A stretch of DNA of 13,497 nucleotides from Candidatus Iainarchaeum sp. Lineage in GTDB: Archaea > Iainarchaeota > Iainarchaeia > Iainarchaeales > GCA-2688035. Made by a program: the position numbers and the translations under genes. Below are positions 6,053-13,049 of this stretch, piece by piece. Where the stretch lies: the NCBI GenBank assembly GCA_026396975.1, contig JAPLVT010000105.1, positions 1-13,497 of the forward strand, given 5' to 3'. Numbering within the stretch: the first letter of the stretch is position 1; each line of letters begins with the position of its first letter. The notes under the pieces are model-generated. The model searched no databases. It worked only from the letters and a program-made list of their open reading frames with translations, and had not been told where the DNA came from.

Positions 6053-6888
6053 TGCGCGCAAAGCGTAGAAGCAAAACAGGGAAAAAACCAGTGGCTAGTA
6101 GCCTTGGGGGCTTCGCAAGCCTGTTTTTCAGGTTCAAGGCGGCAATCACTCTGACCGCGCTGCTCGCGGGGTCTTACCTGCTCCTTTCATCGGGAAGCCT
6201 GTTCATCAGCGTCGAGCGGATGATGCCGCTTTCCTTCACGCTGAGCCAGCCGCTGAACATTATCACCTATATGTTTGTCCATGTCAGCCCGTGGCACATT
6301 GCGGCTAATATTCTTTGCGCGGTTTTGTTCGCGGCGATAGTCGAACTGGCATTATCGTCAGCCGATGTTTTCTTGATTTTCCTTTTCAGCGGCACGCTGA
6401 GCGCGATTGTTTTTTCTTTTCTGCACCCAAGCATCGGGCTTGTCGGCGGCAGCGCGGGCGCCACAGCGCTCCTTTCGAGCGCGCTTGTGCTTGACCTGCG
6501 TAAGGCGCTTTTCGGGCTGGCCGCAATTGTCCTGCTGCTGTTCGCAAGCTCTTTTGCGATAAGCCTTTCGCTAAGCAGCGCCAAGGAAAGCATGCAGCGC
6601 GAAAACGCGGAGCTCGGGCGGCGGCAGCAGCAGGCTGTTGAAAGCGGCGACTCCGAAACCGCTGCTGCAATCGCGGAGCAGCGGGAAATCAGCGAGCGGC
6701 AGCTGCAGGGTTTCGAGCGCAGCGTTGATTTTTCAGCGCAGGCGAAAACAGACCCGTTCATCCACGCTTACGCCGCGTTTTTTGGCATCGCTTACCTGTT
6801 TTTGTTCAGAAGGGAAAAATTCAGGCGGGCAATGGCGCGCAACATCGCGCTAATCTCATCCTTTAAAAAGCGTGCCCGGCGTGGCTGA
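6052..6888 (+). CDS. rhomboid-family intramembrane serine protease
   Basis: Membrane serine protease of 278 residues that cuts substrates within transmembrane segments. The rhomboid core is visible: FVHVSPWHIAAN (75-86, the H-x4-H-x3-N of helix 2), GLVGGSAGATALLSSAL (129-145) with nucleophile S134, and H238 in PFIHAYAAFFGIAYLF as the partner histidine. The N-terminus is a basic cytoplasmic stretch (RAKRRSKTGKK). Between helices 5 and 6 lies an unusual insert of about 60 residues (about 174-235) rich in E, Q, R and A that should form an amphipathic helix or coiled coil. Most rhomboids have only a short loop there. The start overlaps the RNase H stop by one base, so the two genes are likely co-translated. 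Confidence 0.88.
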   Translation: MRAKRRSKTGKKPVASSLGGFASLFFRFKAAITLTALLAGSYLLLSSGSLFISVERMMPLSFTLSQPLNIITYMFVHVSPWHIAANILCAVLFAAIVELALSSADVFLIFLFSGTLSAIVFSFLHPSIGLVGGSAGATALLSSALVLDLRKALFGLAAIVLLLFASSFAISLSLSSAKESMQRENAELGRRQQQAVESGDSETAAAIAEQREISERQLQGFERSVDFSAQAKTDPFIHAYAAFFGIAYLFLFRREKFRRAMARNIALISSFKKRARRG

Positions 6889-6892
6889 AAAA

Positions 6893-6920
6893 TCCATGTA
6901 GCGTTAATCACGCTTATGGA
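6893..6920. terminator. hairpin just after the rhomboid gene
   Basis: TCCAT pairs with ATGGA and, inside it, AGCGT pairs with ACGCT around loop TAATC, with a small internal loop (GT against T). It begins 5 bases after the rhomboid stop. A second, weaker hairpin, GGCG/CGCC around AAATTA, follows at 6923-6936. Both may end transcription or form the edge of array B. No T-run follows. Confidence 0.4.
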
Positions 6921-6937
6921 AGGGCGAAATTACGCCG

Positions 6938-7089
6938 CCTTGCAAACTGCAGTTTGCGACGTTGGAAAGCCGAGCTTTCCGACATTGGGAAGCACTGCTT
7001 CCCGATGCCTCAAAAACCAACTGGTTTTTAAGGCGCCACGGAAACCAATTGGTTTCCATGGGGCCTCGTGAACCCGCTGGTTCACAAGG
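6938..7089. repeat. hairpin array B (six abutting palindromic units)
   Basis: Six perfect stems tile the space between two convergent genes. B1: GCAAAC, loop TGCA, GTTTGC (6942-6957). B2: GGAAAGC, loop CGA, GCTTTCC (6964-6980). B3: GGGAAGC, loop ACT, GCTTCCC (6987-7003). B4: AAAAACC, loop AACT, GGTTTTT (7012-7029). B5: GGAAACC, loop AATT, GGTTTCC (7040-7057). B6: GTGAACC, loop CGCT, GGTTCAC (7068-7085). Outer flanks pair too: GTT/GAC in B2 and ATT/GAT in B3 across a T.G pair, then GCCT/AGGC, CCA/TGG and CCT/AGG in B4-B6 across a C/A position, which is T.G on the other strand. B1-B3 thus face one way and B4-B6 the other. No repeat family is known to me. Confidence 0.88.
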
Positions 7090-7129
7090 TCGCAACTGCC
7101 AAGCAAAAGCGTTCAGGAAAATGTTGCAT

Positions 7130-7143
7130 GCCGCGACTGCGGC
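7130..7143. terminator. GC-rich hairpin beside the end of the coiled-coil gene
   Basis: GCCGC and GCGGC around loop GACT, 5 bases beyond the stop of the minus-strand gene at 7148. A possible 3' structure for that gene. There is no T-run after it in either direction. Confidence 0.35.
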
Positions 7144-7147
7144 GGCG

Positions 7148-7594
7148 TTACTCGGCGCTTCTGAAAACAAACCTGTGCAGCTGCTCGGGCTCTATTTCCA
7201 CTGTTTCCTTCTTTGCCCTGCGCGCTTCGGGGGGCATTATTGCCGCCAGCTGCTGCTTTAGCGCGGCAATCTCGAGTTTTGCGTCCTGCTTGAATGTTTC
7301 CAGGTCGTTTATTTTCTGGTAAAGGCTTGTGCCGTTGATTTTTTTCGCGACGAACTGCTTGTTGTTGAGGCGCAGAATGATGTTTTCAAGCCTTTCAATC
7401 CTGCCGCTAAGCATTTTTACCCTGTCTTCGCCCTCGATTTCACATGCGATTTCTTTCAGGGCGTTGCCGCCGCCGGATTTTTCCCGCGTTTTCATGTTAG
7501 CCCTCGCCACTCTCTCGGGCGAGGTCAGGCTCAGGAAAACATTGCCGAATATCAGCGCAAGCACCAGAACGCACAAAAAAACCGTTACAATCAT
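7148..7594 (-). CDS. membrane-anchored coiled-coil protein, function unknown
   Basis: Not recognised. It has 148 residues. Residues 1-22 (MIVTVFLCVLVLALIFGNVFLS) form one N-terminal membrane anchor without a clear cleavage site. Residues about 50-120 are heptad-like and charged (DRVKMLSGRIERLENIILRL and KINDLETFKQDAKLEIAALK), so a parallel coiled coil is likely. The tail is acidic and then basic. It should sit as a rod on one face of the membrane. The start is supported by GGTGGC placed 6 bases before the ATG. It converges on the rhomboid gene, with array B between them, and diverges from the thioredoxin-domain gene. No catalytic motif is visible. Confidence 0.75.
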   Translation of the reverse strand: MIVTVFLCVLVLALIFGNVFLSLTSPERVARANMKTREKSGGGNALKEIACEIEGEDRVKMLSGRIERLENIILRLNNKQFVAKKINGTSLYQKINDLETFKQDAKLEIAALKQQLAAIMPPEARRAKKETVEIEPEQLHRFVFRSAE

Positions 7595-7638
7595 TCAATT
7601 GCCACCATTTTTTTGATTCATACGCAAATAAAACTGTC

Positions 7639-7654
7639 AGCCGGCTTTTCGGCT
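7639..7654. other. hairpin in the divergent intergenic region
   Basis: AGCCG and CGGCT around loop GCTTTT, between the divergent starts at 7594 (minus) and 7734 (plus). It could be an operator or the start of the minus leader. It does not have the T.G unit form of arrays A and B. Confidence 0.3.
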
Positions 7655-7714
7655 TAAGGATTACAAAAGCAAAAGCTTCTTAAAAGTTATTAGATAAAAG
7701 TGGTTTAAAAAAAG

Positions 7715-7723
7715 GATATAAAA
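7715..7723 (+). promoter_or_regulatory. TATA box of the thioredoxin-PLD operon
   Basis: GATATAAAA. A start about 25 bases on falls near 7742-7745. This favours TTG 7743 as a leaderless start over GTG 7734, which lies too close to the box. Confidence 0.55.
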
Positions 7724-7733
7724 CCGCAAGAGA

Positions 7734-9041
7734 GTGACATGTTTGCCTGAAGAAAAAGCGAAAGATGCCGGTCCAGAGCAAAAAGCCCGGAAAAAAGCGG
7801 AAACGCGGAAAAGCCGGGCTGCTGCAAAAGAAAAAAAAGCTGTTTCGAAGATTGCTGTCTGGGCAAAAAAGGAAAAGAACACAACCTTGATTATTGCGGT
7901 TGTCGCCTGCATTGCGATAGCGTTGGCGGCGCTCGCTTTTTTGGGGCCGAAAGGCGGCAACATTGAGGATTTCTGGCGGCAGCCGGACGGGGAAAAAGAC
8001 ACGCTGCGGCTCATTATAATAACGTCACAGCAGTGCCCGGGGTGCGAGCAGAACAACAGCATCGAGCAGATGTTCGTAAAGAACGGCATCCAGTACGCGC
8101 CGAACGAAATCGAATTGGAAAGCGCCGACGGCCAGTCAATGCTTGCAAGCCTGGAGCTGATGGGGGTTAAAATACAGAAAATCCCGTCTTACATAATCGA
8201 CGAGAGAAGCGTGACAAACAGCATGCTTGTAAAAACAGCAAGCGGCTCGATAGCGCTGCTCGGCGACGTGCTGCATTATTATGTGAACCAGGGGAAAGGA
8301 GACTACAATAACAGCGTGTTTGTTTTCCCAGAGCTTTACCTTGACGGGCAACAGCACATAAACATTATTCTCGGGCAGCAATGCGGGACGAAAGGCAACA
8401 TCAGTATCAGGGTCTTTACAGATCCCTACTGCACAACATGCATTATCAGCAGCAGTAGCATGGAAAACCTGGTGGACCTCTTAGGAAGCGGAACAGCGGG
8501 CGATTTAAACGTTTTATTCCGTTATTCTTATCTCCCGACGGACAGTGTCAGCATGCAAAGGGCAATTATAAACAACCAGCTTGCGAAAGACCCGAATATG
8601 GATGTTAATTACGCTGCAAAGATAACAAAGGAAAACGTCGAAACAGCTGCGACGCATCTTGCCTGCGCTTCGTATGTTGGAATCAGGGAGTTCAACCTTC
8701 TTGAAAAAACGCTCTATGGGATTTACTGCGACCAGAGCGGCGACGGTGTTGCGGATTTCAACGAACTTGCAACATGTAATGACAGCAACCATTGGGGCAT
8801 TCCGCTTTTGGGCGAAGAGGTGATGTCTGCAGTGGAAAAAGCCGGCCTTAAAGACAACATTTTGTACAATGCCTGCCTTTACACTGCACAGGAGACAGAG
8901 AAAGCAAAGGCGCTTGCAGAACAGTGGGACATCGACAGGACCCCGACTGTTGTAGTGAACTGCAAATACGAAGTTCCGCCTGAGAATACCATTACAGCGA
9001 TATGCAAAATAAACAGCGACCTCAGCGTATGCGGGGGATAA
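7734..9041 (+). CDS. membrane-anchored protein with two thioredoxin-like domains
   Basis: Predicted extracytoplasmic thiol oxidoreductase, 435 residues (432 if it starts at TTG 7743). A long basic N-terminus rich in K, R and A (1-48) is followed by one membrane helix (about 51-70), so the rest faces outward. Domain 1 (about 90-185) has the redox motif C101-P-G-C104 after a strand LRLIIITSQQ, and a cis-proline candidate KIPSY (149-153). Domain 2 (about 222-425) has YCTTC (C233, C236) after SIRVFTDP, a helical insertion, and the cis-proline TPTVVV (403-408), the layout of DsbA-like proteins. Other cysteines (217, 311, 332, 348, 381, 410, 424, 433) suggest structural disulfides. Its role in oxidative folding or disulfide repair is inferred. 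It overlaps the PLD gene. Confidence 0.85.
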   Translation: MTCLPEEKAKDAGPEQKARKKAETRKSRAAAKEKKAVSKIAVWAKKEKNTTLIIAVVACIAIALAALAFLGPKGGNIEDFWRQPDGEKDTLRLIIITSQQCPGCEQNNSIEQMFVKNGIQYAPNEIELESADGQSMLASLELMGVKIQKIPSYIIDERSVTNSMLVKTASGSIALLGDVLHYYVNQGKGDYNNSVFVFPELYLDGQQHINIILGQQCGTKGNISIRVFTDPYCTTCIISSSSMENLVDLLGSGTAGDLNVLFRYSYLPTDSVSMQRAIINNQLAKDPNMDVNYAAKITKENVETAATHLACASYVGIREFNLLEKTLYGIYCDQSGDGVADFNELATCNDSNHWGIPLLGEEVMSAVEKAGLKDNILYNACLYTAQETEKAKALAEQWDIDRTPTVVVNCKYEVPPENTITAICKINSDLSVCGG

Positions 9042-9583
9042 AAAAAGTGCGGGCGAAAAACATTGCTCTTTTACTGCCTCTTTTGGCTGCTATAGTTATT
9101 GCAAGCGGCTGCGTCGAAAGCACCCAGTGCCAGAACCCGGGCGCAGAGGTTTTTTTCTGCCCGCAAGACAACTGTGCGGCGCATCTAACAGAAAAAATCT
9201 CCAGCGCGGGGCAGAGCGTGCACGTCGCGATTTACAGCCTAACGGAAGACGGCATCTCACAGTCGCTGATAGCGGCGCACGAAAGGGGGGTGGAAGTCAG
9301 GGTTTTGCTTGACTCCCTGCAGGCGGAAAACAAGTACAGCGACGACGAGGCGCTGGAAGCAGCCGGCATTCCGGTGAAAAGGATGCGCAAAGAAAACGGC
9401 AGCATGCACAACAAGTTCGCGGTAATAGACGGCTATCTTGTTGCCACTGGAAGCTTCAATTACAGCGCAAATGCGGACAGGTACAACAGCGAAAACCTAC
9501 TCTTTATTTCATGCGCTTCGATAACGCAGGGCTACGAAGACGAGTTCCAGAGATTGTGGAGAGAAGCCGGCACAGCAACATGA
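9029..9583 (+). CDS. exported PLD-family nuclease, lipoprotein-like
   Basis: Single-HKD phospholipase D superfamily protein, 184 residues, the size of the Nuc-type endonucleases that work as dimers. The catalytic motif is H127-N-K129-F-A-V-I-D134, followed by GSFNYSANADRYNSENL, typical of Nuc. The N-terminus is an export signal: basic residues, then NIALLLPLLAAIVIASGC with a lipobox-like cysteine C28, so the mature protein is probably lipid-anchored outside the membrane. ATG 9029 overlaps the stop of the thioredoxin gene by 13 bases. GTG 9047 with GGGGGAT in front, or ATG 9002, are other in-frame starts, and all keep the signal. Cysteines near the mature N-terminus (C34, C44, C49) fit with the upstream thiol oxidoreductase. 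The substrate may be external DNA. Confidence 0.85.
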   Translation: MRGIKKVRAKNIALLLPLLAAIVIASGCVESTQCQNPGAEVFFCPQDNCAAHLTEKISSAGQSVHVAIYSLTEDGISQSLIAAHERGVEVRVLLDSLQAENKYSDDEALEAAGIPVKRMRKENGSMHNKFAVIDGYLVATGSFNYSANADRYNSENLLFISCASITQGYEDEFQRLWREAGTAT

Positions 9584-9651
9584 GCATAACGCAAGGTTGT
9601 TTTTGCCGTCTACAGCCTGCCGCGAAAGCGCCGGATTGAACACAAAAAAGC

Positions 9652-9663
9652 AATTTTTAACCC
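9652..9663 (+). promoter_or_regulatory. TATA-like box of the GTPase gene
   Basis: AATTTTTAACCC, about 28 bases before ATG 9685, in a T-rich stretch with no Shine-Dalgarno. Leaderless transcription is likely. Confidence 0.4.
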
Positions 9664-9684
9664 TTTTTTATTCTAACTTGGTTT

Positions 9685-10755
9685 ATGCCCACAAATGTTA
9701 CTGTTGATTTTGAAAGGGCGAGAGACAAATCCCAGAAGGCGAAATCAGCCGAAGAAAAGCTGAACGCGCTTTACGAAATGCAGCGCTTCGCCCCATCGCA
9801 CAAGGGAGGCGAAAACCTGCGCAGGGACATAAGCAGGAAAATCGCCCAGGTGAAAAAAGAGCAGGAAAAGCAGAGGAAAAGGGAGAAACAGAAGGGAAGC
9901 GGGCCGTCGCTCGCGGTAAAAAAGGAGGGAATCGGGCAGATTGCAATAGTCGGCCTGCCGAACAGCGGCAAAAGCTGGCTGCTTAACAAGCTAACGGGCG
10001 TTGACGTTGAAATTGCACCGTATCCTTTCACCACAAAAAAGCCAGTGGTTGGAATGATGAATTATAAGGGCGCAAAGATACAGCTGGTTGAATTGCCCGC
10101 GCTTGTGGAAGGCAGCAGCAGTGGAAAGGCAAACGGGCCGCAGCTGCTTTCCGTGGCAAGGACAGCCGACGCGGTAATAATGGCTGTCAGGGACAGCGAG
10201 GAGCAGCGGGTGCTGCTGCGCGAACTGCGGAGCGCGAACATTGCTGTCAACGAGAAAAAACCGATGATTGAAGTTACTCCCAACAAGTTCGGCGGCATAG
10301 AGATCGCGAACAAGAAAAACCTCAAAGCGCCCATGCGGGAACTGATCAGCTTCCTCAAGGTGAGGGGCCTATACAACGTTAACGTTGTGCTGAACGAGGA
10401 ACTGCGGAACATGCAGCAGGTTGACAGGGCGCTTGACGACAGGATTGTATACAAAAACGCGCTTTTGGTAAACCCTTTCACGGAAAAAAACATTGAATCT
10501 CTTCCGCAAAAGATTTTCTCGCTCTTGGGCAGGGTATTGATTTACACTAAAAGGCCCGGCGAAAAGCCGGATCTGGAAGCGCCGCTCGCGCTGCCAAAAG
10601 GCGCGACAATAGAGGACGCCGCCAGAATGCTGCACAAGGACCTCGCCGAAAGGCTGAAATTCGCGCGGGTGTGGGGCGGCAGCAAATTCGGCGGGCAGCG
10701 GGTCGCAAGGGACTACAGGCTGCAGAACCTTGACGTCGTGGAAATATACTGCTAA
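9685..10755 (+). CDS. DRG/Obg-type GTPase with TGS domain, degenerate G4
   Basis: Ribosome-associated type GTPase of the DRG branch (COG1163-like), 356 residues. An N-terminal charged helical hairpin (10-80, very rich in K and E) leads into the G domain. G1 is GLPNSGKS (90-97). G2 is the DRG signature YPFTTKKP (113-120). G3 reads VELPALVEG (135-143), where DRGs have DLPGIIEG. The DRG-specific middle segment (IEVTPNKFGGIEI, 195-207) is kept. At the G4 place, after the DRG-like IVYKN, the sequence is ALLVNPFTEKN (259-269) instead of NKxD, so guanine specificity may be lost or changed. Residues about 284-355 form the TGS domain, ending VVEIYC. Function in translation is inferred from the family. 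Confidence 0.85.
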   Translation: MPTNVTVDFERARDKSQKAKSAEEKLNALYEMQRFAPSHKGGENLRRDISRKIAQVKKEQEKQRKREKQKGSGPSLAVKKEGIGQIAIVGLPNSGKSWLLNKLTGVDVEIAPYPFTTKKPVVGMMNYKGAKIQLVELPALVEGSSSGKANGPQLLSVARTADAVIMAVRDSEEQRVLLRELRSANIAVNEKKPMIEVTPNKFGGIEIANKKNLKAPMRELISFLKVRGLYNVNVVLNEELRNMQQVDRALDDRIVYKNALLVNPFTEKNIESLPQKIFSLLGRVLIYTKRPGEKPDLEAPLALPKGATIEDAARMLHKDLAERLKFARVWGGSKFGGQRVARDYRLQNLDVVEIYC

Positions 10756-10768
10756 ATCCAGGCCGGAA

Positions 10769-11692
10769 TTATTTTTTCTCGGCGCTTTTTTCAGGCGCTT
10801 TCTTCTGCTCTTTCGGCTTCATCCTGACGTATACTGCAAAGCCCACGAACACTATGACAACACCCACTATAAAATAAAGCTCCCAAGGCTTCCGCTTAAC
10901 ATCGATTGGAAAATTTTTCTCCAACGCATGGGAGCCGTTGCTGTCCTCAAAACTCAGGCGCAGCGCCAGCTGCTGGCTGCCGCTTTGAGCCTCTTTCGGC
11001 GAGAACCTGAACACAATGTCCTTTTTGCCCTCGCCAGGGCCAAGACTGCTTATCAGGACAGGCTCTGTTCGCACTTCAATGCTTTTCGGCGCAGCAAGTT
11101 CAGCCTTAATGTTCAACAATTCGGCCTTGCCGTTGTTCTTTATTGAAAGTGAAACAGTGCCCTCGCTGCCTGGCTCCATAGAGGCAGCCGAAAGCTTTGC
11201 GTCAAATAGCAGCGGTGACTGGAAAACCTTTACCAATCCTGCCGCAATATTGGTGTATTCCTGCAGGCCGTAATCCACATAAACAACCTGGTTCTTTGCA
11301 TTGTACTGCGTCGGCTTAACCGACAGGAAGAGTATCTTCTTCTCGTTTACAGCCAGCGAATCGATTTTTTTGAAAACAATTGTTTTTTCCAAACCTTCTT
11401 CAACAAGAACCAGTGATTCCGAGGCGCTGCACTTAATGTTAATGTTGCCAAGCGGCAGCGCGCCATCGTTAACAAAAGTGAGCTCAAGCTCGCCCATTTC
11501 CTCAGGATAAAGCCCGAGCGCCTGCTTCCCCTGGTCTTTGGGGGAGATTCCCACAAGGAGCTGCGCGTGCGCAAGGGAGCAGAAAAAAAGTGCGAAAAAC
11601 AAAAGGAGCGCGGCGCTTTTCAGGCGCGAACCCCGCGGGCAAAAACACTGCGCGGGATAAGGCGAAGCGCCCTGCTTATTTTTCGAAATCAT
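10769..11692 (-). CDS. secreted Ig-like-domain protein with C-terminal membrane anchor
   Basis: Surface protein of 307 residues, not assigned to a named family. The N-terminus (1-43) is a signal peptide with a long basic region, a hydrophobic core SAALLLFFALFFCSLA and a likely cut after AHA-43. The ectodomain is all beta, with two repeats of the CARDB/NEW3-like type. About 46-145 contains GELELTFVNDGALPLGNINI. About 150-265 contains EGTVSLSIKNNGKAELLNIK and SSLGPGEGKKDIVFRFSP. One membrane helix (about 271-290) and a basic tail (KPKEQKKAPEKSAEKK) end it. Its start overlaps the end of the upstream gene by 17 bases, so the two are co-expressed. It converges on the GTPase gene with a 13-base gap. 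Confidence 0.8.
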   Translation of the reverse strand: MISKNKQGASPYPAQCFCPRGSRLKSAALLLFFALFFCSLAHAQLLVGISPKDQGKQALGLYPEEMGELELTFVNDGALPLGNINIKCSASESLVLVEEGLEKTIVFKKIDSLAVNEKKILFLSVKPTQYNAKNQVVYVDYGLQEYTNIAAGLVKVFQSPLLFDAKLSAASMEPGSEGTVSLSIKNNGKAELLNIKAELAAPKSIEVRTEPVLISSLGPGEGKKDIVFRFSPKEAQSGSQQLALRLSFEDSNGSHALEKNFPIDVKRKPWELYFIVGVVIVFVGFAVYVRMKPKEQKKAPEKSAEKK

Positions 11693-12998
11693 ATACGCGA
11701 ACCTCTCCCTCTCCGCCGCCCCGCTCTATCAGGCCTTTCAATTTTTCCCTGTTTCTGACCGCATAAATAATTATAACCACGGCAATCAGCGCGGCTATGC
11801 CAGTGAACAAAAGGTCTGTGTTTATTGGAGAAGGTTCCTCGGGAATGCCTGCTTCGTAAACCGCAAGCCCGGCTGTTCTTGCCTTGTCCGCGTATTGCTG
11901 CACGAACTGGTATTTGCCAGTGCTGTAAAAGCTTACTGCCTTTGCCCAGTTTTCCTGCGCGTCAGCCAGCTTTCCCTGCTCCGACCACCTGTAAATATTA
12001 TCCTCGCTCTGCAGCAGGCTGATGAGGGCATTCAGGCTGTTTTGCCCTGTCTTGCCGAGCAGTTCGTCGCTGCTGCCGTAAAGCGCCTGGTAGGCTGTGT
12101 TTCTCTTTTCCCGGGTTACGAGGTCCTCGACCATTGCGTCCACGTTGGCTGAAGCGTCGGCAAAAACCTTGCCGATCTTCTGCCGCAGGTCTGTTGCAAT
12201 AGTCGCCTTGCTGCCGAACTGCTGGAAAGATGTAGGAACCGCAGCGAGCCTGTTAAGGCTCTGCTTTGTCTCTATGGGCAGCGATGTGAGCGCTATCGCC
12301 TGGCTGAGCTTGTCCAGGTCGGCGCTATAATCCTTCCTTCCATCCTCAAGATCATCCATCAGGTCAAAGCAGCCATCGAATTTTTCGTGGAAAGAATTAA
12401 GCTTGTTAGTGTCGGGCGACCCCACAAAGTCGCTCTCGAAAGCGATTGTGTCAAGCAGTTCCTTGCTGATTTCCTCCGCAAGAGGGTAAAGGTCTTCCAG
12501 CTGCGCCTTCAGCGCATCGGTTTCATCCTGCAGCAGGGGATACTCCCCAAGGCTGGCGCCGATCGTAGTAAGGTCCACCCTTTCGTTCTTCAGGTCGCCG
12601 CCAAGGTCGCTGAAAAACTTCACGTTTGTTGCGTCAAAAAGCCAGAGTCCCTGCTGGGCGCCGGAATCATGCAGCGACTGCTCATAGCGCAGCACGTAGG
12701 CGGTTTTGATTAGTTCTCGCCTGGCAAGCGCACCTGCCGCAAGCGCTGGCTGCTTGTCGTCCTTCACTGGCACGAAAGTCGCGAGGTTGCTGCCGTTCAG
12801 CACGGCAATAACCCAGTAATCGGAGTTGCCGAAGGAAATATTCGTGTTCGGAAAAATCTCGGACGTTTCGCCATCGTACAGGAAATTGTTCTCTTTTTTC
12901 GCAAAATTCACCGCGTCCTGCCCGCTGATCGCAAGTGCGCTGCCCGCAAAAAAAAGCACTGCCAATGCCGCAAGTGCCAGTGCAATCCTTTTATTCAT
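11676..12998 (-). CDS. secreted helical protein with C-terminal membrane anchor
   Basis: Surface protein of 440 residues, family not recognised. The signal peptide is MNKRIALALAALAVLFFAGSALA (23 residues) with a classic A-x-A cut. The N-terminal part (25-105) contains a strand-rich piece reading DYWVIAVLNGSNLATFVPVKDD, which resembles PepSY-like or similar small domains. Residues about 160-385 are mostly helical and acidic, with an ordered run of amphipathic helices. One membrane helix (about 396-414) and a basic juxtamembrane stretch (RNREKLKGLIERGG) follow. The gene heads a two-gene unit with the Ig-like protein; both have the same outside-in topology, so they probably form an envelope complex. 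A TATA-like box 27 bases before the ATG suggests a leaderless start. Confidence 0.8.
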   Translation of the reverse strand: MNKRIALALAALAVLFFAGSALAISGQDAVNFAKKENNFLYDGETSEIFPNTNISFGNSDYWVIAVLNGSNLATFVPVKDDKQPALAAGALARRELIKTAYVLRYEQSLHDSGAQQGLWLFDATNVKFFSDLGGDLKNERVDLTTIGASLGEYPLLQDETDALKAQLEDLYPLAEEISKELLDTIAFESDFVGSPDTNKLNSFHEKFDGCFDLMDDLEDGRKDYSADLDKLSQAIALTSLPIETKQSLNRLAAVPTSFQQFGSKATIATDLRQKIGKVFADASANVDAMVEDLVTREKRNTAYQALYGSSDELLGKTGQNSLNALISLLQSEDNIYRWSEQGKLADAQENWAKAVSFYSTGKYQFVQQYADKARTAGLAVYEAGIPEEPSPINTDLLFTGIAALIAVVIIIYAVRNREKLKGLIERGGGEGEVRVYDFEK

Positions 12999-13005
12999 CC
13001 AGATA

Positions 13006-13031
13006 GTATAAATATATCTCGTATATTAAAA
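13006..13031. promoter_or_regulatory. overlapping divergent promoters
   Basis: The 51-base gap between the divergent genes holds two TATA-like elements: AGTATAAATATATC (13006-13019) and GTATATTAAAAG (13020-13031, TTTTAATATAC on the minus strand). The second is centred about 27 bases from the minus ATG (12998) and about 25 bases from the plus TTG (13050), so it could serve either direction. Confidence 0.5.
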
Positions 13032-13049
13032 GATTTACTAGGCGATTTT

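Noticed and set aside
4202..7089. CRISPR array or integron attC cassette sites
   Set aside because: The hairpins share a shape but no constant repeat, have no unique spacers, and lack the attC core sequences and any integrase nearby.
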